Shown: positions 12,941 through 24,500 of the stretch, in pieces
Layout of the letters: the number at the start of each line of letters is the position of its first letter
Position numbering within the stretch: position 1 is the stretch's first letter
Assembly: GCA_028554795.2 (NCBI GenBank)
Contig: CM068835.1
Span: forward strand, 55,082,219-55,146,218
Source: Sinohyriopsis cumingii
Taxonomy: Eukaryota; Mollusca; Bivalvia; Unionida; Unionidae
Direction: 5' to 3'
Length of the DNA: 64,000 nt
Translations under genes and position numbers: made by a program
The notes under the pieces: model-generated
Database searches by the model: none
Told to the model about the DNA's origin: nothing
The model's input: only the letters and a program-made list of their open reading frames with translations

Positions 12941-13190
12941 TTCAAACATTAAGGCACGTTTTACAAATATATCATAAAAATATCCGTATCAGTTAAATAT
13001 ACAAGTCTGATAAAAATGTCGGTATATTTGTTCCTCCTCTTTCTGATACATACTTTTTTATGATGATATTCAATACCTTGATTAGCAGATTGTATGGATC
13101 TGAAGCTCTAGGAGGGACTTCGAGGCAACTCGGAATCGCTGTCTGGTGGCAAAAGTTCTCCACTGTCTTCCTTCTCCAAAATAACATCCA
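12939..13190 (-). pseudogene. Decayed duplicate of IAP exon 7 plus adjacent intron
   Basis: About 252 bp closely matching 15464-15714, covering most of exon 7, its donor and about 137 bp of intron. The copy lies beyond the RING stop codon, so it cannot be part of the same transcript in normal order. It lacks the exon 5' end and its acceptor and has an in-frame TAG at 13110-13108 where exon 7 has CAG. The left edge abuts the LINE fragment ending near 12940. Confidence 0.85.
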
Positions 13191-13320
13191 CAAAAACATT
13201 TTCAGACATCAAACATTTAAAAAGATGTTGTTTGCTTTCAGTTCTTCTAGGGTATGATGAATTTGTTATCATTAAATGAAGAATATGATAGAGTGTTCAA
13301 TCCAGTCTGTAGTCAGGGCC

Positions 13321-13517
13321 TTAAAGCATAAAAGATTTTATCTTTTGCCTTATGATTTTGTAACACATTGGACATAATGAGCATTTGTCAGCGCACATTT
13401 GACAAAGACAGTGATGTGAACAGGGTAGAAAGAGTATGTTTCTTGCGTGCGTTTTGCACTTGATACATGTGACAATTGTTTTCAGACGTTTGTTCTCCCT
13501 CACAATTGTCTCTTTGT
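13321..13517 (-). CDS. IAP exon 8: C-terminal RING finger
   Basis: Acceptor ctctttttacag at 13518 starts a 197-bp terminal exon ending at TAA (13323-13321). It codes a short charged helix (DKETIVRENKRLKTIV), then a RING with spacing C-x2-C-x11-C-x-H-x3-C-x2-C-x6-C-x2-C, exactly that of IAP RINGs, followed by the conserved tail IIRQKIKSFML needed in this family for RING dimerisation and E2 activation. The final residues ML replace the more usual LS/MS. E3 ligase function is inferred from the family. Confidence 0.93.
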
Positions 13518-16500
13518 CTGTAAAAAGAGAATATAATGTTATAAGTATCTGGTATCAGGTTCAAAAGTCACATTTATCTATAAAAAAATAATGCCATCGT
13601 AATGATTAATAACATTAGTCAAAATACTACTGAGCTTTACAGCCTATAACAAGAAAGATTATGTAAAAACAAATGGGACATTATGTAACATAAACAAGAA
13701 TACAAGCATATGTTCAACCATTAAACAGATTATATAAGATTTGCAGGTGCCCCTCCATCATTCTCAATTATGTTTAGATTGTCATGGAATAATCCAGTGA
13801 TACATCAGTCATAATTATGTATATAAATGTATTTATATACATAACTCTTTAAAGTGAGATGCAGATTAAATGTGCTTTTGTAAACGAAATGAAGTGTCTC
13901 TTGAATGGAAAAAAATATGTGTCTATAAATAAATGTTATGACGTATCTAAAAATAAACCTGTTGACGATTTTCCCATTAGAGAGGTCGGTCAAGTGGGTT
14001 CTTATAACAATTAATGATGTTGGATATTAGGCAAGAAGTCACGTAGGTAGGATTAACAAAATACGTTTTTACCCCATTGCTTGCATATAAGTACGTGCAA
14101 CTGGATGATTTTGGTCATTGTATTTCTTGTGGCCATGTCGTAGCAGTATAGGGAAATAAATGACTGATCAAATTGAAACATTATGGACAAACAACCTTAT
14201 TTCAGTCACAACAATTGTTGAATTATAAATACTTGAGCTTTTTGTAAGCAAACGAAATATCCATTAAACGAAAACAACACCAAAATCGGAGGATTTTTGA
14301 CCTTGAATGAGATTGTTAGTTTTTGTCCTGAAATAGCAATCTTGAAGCAAATAATATGATTATCAATGTGAGAATTAATATACAAAAAATCGATATCGTT
14401 GGATCAAACGTAGAAGGACAATTTTCATCAGAAGATATCTACGCCTATCATAAATTAAAGCTTCTGACACTATGTTGTTTACGTGATAACCGCCCATTTT
14501 TACTAGAAAAAAGTTTAGCACACCAGAAAACAGATGCAGAGAATGCAACTTGGATAATGAAAGTTGAAGGCTTCTCCTTGATACAGACCATTTTGAAAAA
14601 TGCAACAAGGCAATGTAATCTATTTCACTTGCTTTACTGATGTAATTCATACATATATTAACCAGTCGCCTTTACATAAACATAACGGTTAGTAGTTATT
14701 CTACTTTGAAACAGTGTCTATAGCTCACCTCGTTATTAACGATATAATCTCAGAACCTGAGGTGTGTATGTATTTTTGAATATAGGTACTTTGTTAATCG
14801 TTTCTTATCTTTTCATTGTCAATCTGCTCTTAATTCATTAATTGCTCCTTTGTGTACTTATTTTAGTTTGTGTTCATCTCTATACAAATTGACCTCCAGC
14901 GACATTTTCTGTATCGCATTTTGTAAATATAAAAGTCGAAACGTTTTTGTTATTTCACATCATAAATTAGTCTTTACAAAAATTAAATGATGAAATAAAA
15001 GAAACATGCAACAGAGAGTACAAAACATCCAGCTGGATGATCTCGACAAGATTCTAAACGTATAATTGAATATGATTGGCTATGTTGTGATATGACTACA
15101 TATTTGACAAAAAAGAGGCCATGACTCGTGGAACTGTCCTAGCTGTTTTGGTCTCAAATGTCTTAAGAAGGAGAAGCCGAATATTTATACATTCATTTCT
15201 TTTGTATTCGCGTTAAATATTCAGAAGCTATTCTCAATCTGTAACACTTGTTTCAAATGAGAAACAAGCTATAGGATGTATGGGCGTGAGATTGCATTCA
15301 TCTAATTCCTTGAGATACGCATCGAACAGGTAACATTAGCGACGTAACACCATTTGCTTGTTACATTGAAGATTAATTTTAACCGTAATTTTTTAAGCCA
15401 TAACGCCTAAGGGTTAAGATTCTAATAGATATTGTATGAGGCAAAGCTATGTAGGGGCTTGGCCTTTCAAACATCAAGGCACGTTTTACAAATATGTCAT
15501 AAAAATATTTGTATCAATTAAATATACAAGTCTGATAAAAATGTCGGTATATTTATTCCTCCTCTTTCTGATACATAATTTTTATGATGATATTCAATAC
15601 CTTGATTATCAGATTGTATGGATCTGAAGCTCTGGGAGGGACTTCGAGGCAACTCGGAATCGCTGTCTGGTGTCAAAAGTTCTCCACTCTCCTCCTTCTC
15701 CAAAATAACATCCATGATGTCCTGTGCTGTATAATCACTCTTGCCTGATAAGCAAGTAACAATTATTATTTGATTGTGACTGCATATTTATATACAATTT
15801 GCAGCACAGTTGAATTCACGCAATTTTTAAAACATGAAATAATTAACTAAAATACTGTCATAATACCTATAAATTCAGTTGCCAAATTAGCCCAACTGAA
15901 AACATATTTATTTCTAGTCCTTAATATTGGTATACTGTGCCCATTAAATGTTATGACCTAAGGGGACAATTATAGTAGTAGCATACTAACGGGGGTGGAG
16001 GCGCCTGATGTTTTGGAGCGCCAAAACTACTGATAATTTTTGTTTTTACAAAAATTACCAAAGTTGTATGTTTGTAAATGTGTTACTCTTGAGTCCGGAC
16101 CTATCAGTAGGTTACATAACACATCCGTAAAACAATAACTTGCAAACTTTTTTCTGCTGCCAGAAATGTGGTTCATTAACAAATAGCTACTCTATCCATC
16201 GGCGCCCCCACCCAACACCCCACTAATCCTCTTTTTTGCATCATAGCGAGTGAGAGGGATCCATACATCAATCAATACTATCGCATGGGCACAAATCAGT
16301 GACAATAGACTTCTATCTTTGAATCCGTCAGATAACCACCAATATTAGGAGTATGATGGGTATTATGTTTTAGAAACAAACAGTCAATAAATAGTTAGAT
16401 TTTGTTAACATGTATGGTTTCTGTACATGTTTATCAGTAATATGTTTGAGGTGAAATTAATGGGCCTAATGCGGCAACAACATGCTTGCATAGGATGGTG

Positions 16501-18453
16501 CTTGATTGTCTTGCGTGAATAAAATAATTTCGATGCCAGTAAATAAAACCAAATGGCATTAATTTACAGAAAAAAATGTTGGCCACCAGGGCTTCGAAGG
16601 GGGAGCTCATAGCGCTCCCACAAAACCCATACCTGGTGGAGGGAGCACTTGCCACCTATCAAGAACGCACCCTGGTTCGGCCTTCCGGCCTCATATTCTG
16701 TTCCTTTCGGCCACAATCGTCACCATTTACGCCACTGTCCCCGGGTGCCATTTACCCTTTGTACACCACTGTATCATAAGTCAGATATAAAGGAAACTGT
16801 ACACGTATTACACATTAGGGAATGGACAAGACATTATAAAGTGAATATCCCATAAATATTAAATCCCCTTTCATTTTTCTTAATCTCAAATTAGTTATTT
16901 TTTAGATCGTTAATATCGTAATCACGATTATGTCGGTACTTATCAAATTGATCAGATTGACACTTATTCGAAAATAACTTTCAAGTATAAATGCTGCCTA
17001 ATGTACAATATCATATGATAGACTATAAAACTGGTCGACAAGTACGCAGAGCTCTATGGCAACATTACTGTGATTTGAAAGATCGCAAATCGGAGCAAAT
17101 ATTTTACAATTAATCGACGACTCATCAAACATTTTCGCGAAGGAAAATATATCAAAGTATTACTTACCTTTACTTATTAAAAGATCAATTGCAAGGGCGA
17201 CTGCACTTCTAGAATATCCTGTTTGAATCACAATCCGTGCAGCATCTGTATCCAGCTGACTTGGCTCGTCTACATTCCAACAAGATGTATGCATATTATT
17301 ATTATATAATCGAAACTCACGGCAGAATCCCATTTTCTTAACCTTTCTTTTAGTTTTGTATTCAAATTTTCTTTCAAGCTCGCTCATCACAATTTTTAAA
17401 ATACTTTTCTTGCTTCTTTTATTCCCGTTTTAAGGTCAGGCAATTAACCTAGTACTTAAATATTTAGATATCGTTTATACTATTAATACACTTTCTCGTG
17501 TGATCTTTAATTTACTTTCTCGTTTTCTTGCTGACTCTTTTGTGTCATTTAACGAAATTTCCAATAAATTCCCAATAACTTCAGAAACACGTGTTACATG
17601 TGAGAAATCGTGAAAACAAATGAATCGTCTAAGTAGGATTATTCGTTGTGATTAATGAAAAAACTTGTTTCAGTTTCACATTGTAATTTATATTTCTACA
17701 TCATTTAGCATAAATCCTATATCTGCACTATTCAATCGTGACTGAAAAATGAATGCACACACTGAAAATATAAATAAGATTCACACTCATGTTTAGTACT
17801 TAATGGATAGAATTAACGACAACAATTTGTATAGGGGACGGGTAATGAAATGTAATATCTCTCTGATGTATAACTATTACCGTTATCGTTTCCTACACTA
17901 AGATGTTGTGAATCTGGATGGTTAGCCATAGGATAGTTCCTCTGGAAATTTGAATGGACCACAACATCTTCTTCCTAAGTCAAAGAAAATACATGTCCTG
18001 AATTTGAAGACAACCTCCAAATACTGAGCACGTTATTATTTTTTATTACAATGAAAACATATCTGCAATCAAACCCGACTAGTTTTTTAAATAGGTTAGC
18101 AAGTTTGACAAAGTTAACAATTAGCAGTTAAGATAGGTTCCATCCAAAAAGACCTTAGTATAAAATATTCACCCAAAGAAAGTTTCTTCTCTCATACAAA
18201 TAACAGTAAAATGCAATAACTCAATAACATATTCATTATTAAATTTCGGTATTAAAGAAAGATCAAAAAGTCCCTGCAACAGTCTAGTTAGGTACAACAT
18301 TAAACAAAATGTAAGAACTCTAGTGTCTGTTGTATGCATCATAAAATTTCAGAGAGCGGCCTCCCCCCCCCCCCCGTGAAAATGCCATCTCCCAAATATC
18401 CCCCAAATAGAACACACATATGCACACACATATCATCCTGTGTACATCATCGA

Positions 18454-18531
<78 letters not shown>

Positions 18532-21500
18532 GTATATTGTAGTGAATTAGTATTTAGGTATGGTATTATCTCTCAGAGACTACTAGGCACAATTTTTATA
18601 TTATTGTAAAATTATATTAAATGTGACCAAACAAGTAAAGCCTCCGACAACATATTTAGCGTATAACATGATGCAGAACATTCATCCAACATGTATAGGG
18701 AAATATTTGTTTTGTTAAAGTTTCGAGATTTTCCAATGTTAAACACCTCGCTTATTTCATTTTCAACTTTTTTGACATTCTCAAGTAATGTTAAGAAAAT
18801 AAATTTCCATAATCTGAAGTTTTGCTATTATTGGTCATGAAACGAGAAACGCGAAAAGGAGACCCCCATATATTAGTAAACAACGAAATTAGTACAATAT
18901 TCGCCCATGCGCCGTATATCGGTTGAACAATAACAGCATACAATTGACATAATCAGGTACAATTAATTTAGCATTGTTCCATTTACTAACATTTACATGG
19001 GATATAGTCGTCACAAGATGTTTGGCGAGAGAAGAAATAATCAGTAAATTGTGGGACAATTGTAGAGGTGTGTGACACGTGCGTGTATTTGAATGCATTT
19101 TGCAATAATTTTAAGATCACGCTGATGCAATATTGACTTTTAACATGGAAATATGAAATATGAAATATGAAAGTTTAGAACAGACTATTTCATGGTTGAT
19201 TTTATTTGCACAGGATGGTCTCAGATAAATTTAGGATATTTATCGCAGGAGACAGGAATACATGAAGAGTAAGCGTCATCAGTAAGGCGTGCTCTTCAAC
19301 AAAAATGTTGCATCAAGAAACACATATTATTTCTGACACATTTTCATATCCATCTTACCCATACATATTTAACTAGTTTATCTAAGCCTTTCAATGTGGT
19401 AAATTAATATTGAGCAGTCTAAGCAAGACTCGTGCAGCCATCATGTAAATCTATCGAGAGATAGCAGAAACATCCCCTAAGATTGTTTCTGAAATCTTAC
19501 CGATGTTTCTCACATCCAACCCGAATAAAACTGGTAATGAGCTTATCAATCTATTTATATGGATGGGTCTATAAAACTATTCAGTTCATATAAAAATATT
19601 ATTAAGAGACTCTGGAAGGTCTTGAAATGATTTTAAAAATCTGCTACATAATTTATAGTTGTTAAATTTCGGGCCGAACAATGCCAATCAGTAAATTCGT
19701 ACATAGTGAGGGTGCAAAAGGTAATTTTTATACATTGTTTTACTTCGCTACGTTGATCATAGGTGAACGTTTAAGCAAAATTATACCTCGTCTGACTCTT
19801 CTGCCATTCTTCTCACATTGTCAATGAATTCCTGACCTTTGAACTTCTGCACAAACGGGCATTGTGGGAACCAACGAGCGTGTTCGATCCAGGGGTCATC
19901 CTCTGGATCCCAATTCTTGAGACCTCCATCACAGGCAAAACATCTCACCACATCCTGGAGACCTGTAGAAGTAAAACTTTATTATCATTCTTGCTATAGG
20001 CCAATGGATGTTTATACCAAAGGGCGATGTCGTACATTTAGTACTCAGAGGGTACAAATACATTCATTAAAGGTAATAAGTGAAGATTGGATGTGCAATA
20101 GACAACTCAGAGCACACCAAATATTGTTCGTCATTTTGTGGCTTTGTCGCAACACACAATCTTTGAATGGTTTATAATTTGCAAAAACGTCTTTGTTCAT
20201 CATGGGCAAATATTTTCAACTGTTATCTTCAACGGACAAGTTCAGGAGCATGGTTTTCGTATAGTCGTCTATTGATACTGTTTGAAGACGCATACTTTAG
20301 TTGGGAATAGTGTAATTTTTTACACGAGTCAATTCAGATTTTCTCTGATATCATATATTAAAATTTAGCAAATCAGTTGAAAATCAGTTTTATAGGACTG
20401 AATTAGGAACTTATCGAAAGGACGAAGATACCTGGATAATTACAGAAATATGATTTACCGGTATAATAAAACCCTGCCTGAGCAACTTGTTCTGGTCTTT
20501 GTGTCATTGATGGCGGCCATTTTGAAAAGGTCGATAGGCGCAAACTATAAGACAGATACTGCGGACTTCTGATGTGGTCACTAGCTGTAAAATATGGGAA
20601 AGAGTTGCCACCGGTGGCTCCCCCTGGAAATCAATTAACTAAAGAGTAATTCCCTCTGAGAAAAAATAGCAACGTTGAATATTTAAGCACAAACGATAAA
20701 TCTAAATTTAAAATCTTGAAGTTGAAATGGAAAATCTGAATAAGTTTTGAAAATTATCTCTCAATTATAATAGAATTAAATAAATTTTAGATGTATGAGC
20801 GTAGATCAGCTCTCTTCGTGCTGAGTTCCAACATCTCCTCACACAAATCCTGAGTTCTGAAATTGCAAGAAATGGCCTGTCCACACAATCACTTCTTTCT
20901 ACTAACTACTGAGTGTTATGTTGTTTCATCGCTCACGTTTTGTGCGTAGAATTCCCCATTCTACAAAACTGTATAACCTTTCCAATACTCAAGAAATTTA
21001 GTGACCAATACTGCAAGCATTATTTGACTGTATTCCTTGTTAATCGTGTATCGGCGAAAATAATGATATTTTCTAAGAGTCTAATGAATGAATATACTGA
21101 TTGTATTTCCACGTGATCGTATTTAATTAAGAATAATGTGATTGGGTGGGACATCATGCTGCATGTCTGCGGCATGACGTCCCAGTGCTAGACGTCACTA
21201 TAAACTACCACATTGCAAGCGTAGCGATATGACTGAATTTTTTTTTAAAGCTACGTGAAAATCATAATCTCTCTCTCTGTCTCTCTCTCACACACACACA
21301 TTTAATTAAAATACCAGTGGTTAAAGACATACAATCCTAAACGGACATAATAAATAACCCCCTTTTCATAAAGTATCGGTTACTGCAAAGGGTTTACGTT
21401 TCTTGATGTAGTCCATTAGCGCTATTCCATGACATTGGAAATAAAACCTTGAATTTGATGTACTTGATTGTGTTTTTATATCTTGTTGAATAAATATCGT

Positions 21501-24500
21501 TAACTTTTCTCTGTAAAAGGCTACTAACTGAGGATATATGTTACCAGGCAAGTCAGAACTCTTCACTATTATTCGGATGAATATATCTAAAGGCATTTAG
21601 TGGAAATAGCATGTGACATAAAATATGTTAGAGTTATGCTGGGGCTGTTTTATTTCCATGAACTTTCTCTATAATATTTGAGAAATATTCGCTAAAATTT
21701 TGTGTTACTTCACTAACCATATAGTCCTCTTACGCCCTCCCCCAGGGAAACAACAACAAAAACAATAAACAAAAGAACGAAGCAACAATTCGAAAGGTTC
21801 TTTTATCCAGAAGATTTGCATTGTTTCAGCAACTTAAGGTTACTTTTTTCCAGCTGATAGGAATATGTGCACAGCAGCATACAATAGTATTAAACATTCT
21901 GGTATTTCTATAATTTGCATAATAGGCCTAAACGCTACATATATTTGCATATATTAGTTAAACATACATAGATAAAAATATATCGGGTATTTATATATGC
22001 AGATATGTACGTATACGTTACAGTGGTAGTGTGAGTAGAAGATTAGGTAGACCTGTATGCTCATGGATGGACAGAAGAATGTTGGATATATAAACAATGG
22101 CTTTACACATTTTAGGTGTAATTATACTAAAGAATTTAGATAGATGAAGTTAGAGACACCATTAATGACATGCCAACAGAAGATTTTGTATTGGGATTTA
22201 CATTTTCTGGTGCGTTCGAAACGCTTGTTTTTATAGACATTTAATTTGATACTTATGTTTACAAAATGCGACGAACCATTGATGGATGAGCTTGAAAAAT
22301 GCTCCCTTCCTGATATCTTCCCACTCAATCTGATTTGTGCCTGAAATATATACGTTTCATTAAAAAATTAATCATAGATAGTAGATGAAGCAATTGAAAG
22401 AATTTATTCACATATACAGAAATATTTAAAAGTATATGTTCGATATCTTGTGTGTTGACTTCAGTTCTGAGAAGAAATCACTAAGAAATAACGTATACTA
22501 TGCGATAATGTTGTAACATGATGCAGAAATTTATATATCTGAAGAATAATTGTGGGTTGGAAATATAAACCACAAACCCTGAATTAAAAATATAAGCTAC
22601 TCATGCTGTGTTAGTGCTTATGTAAAATTGCAATAAATAATATACACATCATCAATGGTACTTACTAAATTACTTTTAGATGACCTCAATCATTGATGCT
22701 TTGTAAAAACTAAAACACTGTACAAATGATATATAAACTAGCATCTCATTCTAATCTAGAACAGTTGAGCTCAATACATAAAACGCCAAATAGAGATAAA
22801 AAAAAGACTGTCGATGTAGCTAAAGTAAAGACGCTAAACACATTTCAATTTTCCAGTGGCTTCTCCACAATCTATTTACACACACAAACACACACACACA
22901 CACACACAGAGAAAGAGAGAGAGAGGGATAGAGCATGCTTATCTGATCACACAATTGTGATACAAAGCCGAATCATGTGTACTGACCTGTTAAAATACAA
23001 TGGAACATGAAATGTAGTACGAATACTTTTCGTCTTTACATTTCATCGATATAGCCAACAAGTAGGTGGTATTATTAACAACACTTACCAGACACCTTAA
23101 ACGAAACTAGCAGAGTGACAGGTAAACATTTCAACAGAAAACAAACAAACAAACAAAACCTAGAAAGAAGCACAGTAAGCCAACATTTCTCTTCCTCCAG
23201 TCACACTTTCAGTGATGTATGCCTAACTTATATCGCCAATTACTGAAAAGAGGACAGAACTGTGAGATATAAAGAAACGTATTGGATTTGCCCTCTGTGA
23301 ACACTTGAAACTAGCGGCTTAATTCAAAACAAATGGAAGAGGGCAATATAATCCGTAGGGATAACAAGAAATTTCAAAGTTACCAGAACCACATTTTCCT
23401 GTTATAATTTGCTTTCTTAAACCATGATGTCAACTTCCACTGTTTCGTTAAATCAAGTGTAGCAAATGAAAATTTTATTTTGGTTTATCGTATCTGATAA
23501 TGTTACGTTACAACTTTGTTGTATTTCTTTAGAACACACTTTTGCGAGTTTAAAGTAATCACCAGTTCAGCAAAATAGTATATCAAGAACACAATTTTAA
23601 TTGGATTGTTGTGGACAGCTTTATAGATGGCAGAAGCTTTTCATTGGTGACCTACCTTTTTCCGCTGGAACTTAGACTCCTTTGTTGTGTGTGTGTGTGT
23701 TGTGGATTTTAACGTAGCTTTAAAAATTGTTTCAGCCATATAGCTATGATGTCTGAAGCGTGGCAGTTTATAGTGATGTCTAGCACTGGGGCATCATGCA
23801 GCAGACATGTATCATGATGTCCCACCCAGTCGTATTATCCTAACACCAGGCTGACCAGTCCTAACACTAACCTCTTAATGCTGAGCGTCAAGCAAGGCAG
23901 CTGTTAGTACCATTTTATAAGTCTTCGGTATGAATCCGCCAGGGTTCAAACCCGCGACCGAGGCGGTCGCTCTAACCACATTGTAAAGTTTATGTAAATC
24001 CATCCAGATATTATGTATATTCTATAAAGTAATTATATTTTATGTGTTTTGTTGATGTCTTGATTGGTGACCACTCTGGTGTCAGGATAATGTGATTGGG
24101 TGGGACATGACATCACATGTCTGCGGCATGATGGCCCAGCGCTATGTATGTATGTATGTATGTATACCACATACAGTACAAATAAGACGGCTTTTAATGT
24201 GGTATATCAAGCTGCATGCAGTCCACTCATTAATCATTTATAACGTATGAACATAGCGATAACAAGCAGTAATAATTCCCGTTTTTTAAATGAATTTAAT
24301 GTGGTACAGAATTTCATCGCAATCTTTTCTGCTTTCCTTTCCGCCTCTCCTCTCACGTATAAGGGACAAAATACGCAGAAATTCGGAAAGAGAGAGAAAC
24401 GATTTGGTCTGGATGAAAACCTTGAAACTGAACTAACACCAAGTAACCTAGAAGAATTAGGTTCGTCGTAACGGTACGTGTGCACTCTCGTTGGGATTTA

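Noticed and set aside
14356..14650. Overlapping 91-94 codon frames on both strands
   Set aside because: No homology, no splice context, and they sit inside an IAP intron.
23091..23108. Possible 18-bp microexon with a strong GTAAGT donor on the minus strand, as the missing IAP linker
   Set aside because: Its length is a multiple of three, but the missing exon must be 1 mod 3; the size is also implausible.
23941..23985. A functional tRNA gene
   Set aside because: A-box and B-box-like strings are present but there is no acceptor stem or proper cloverleaf, and the sequence runs into a repeated body; it is the head of a SINE.
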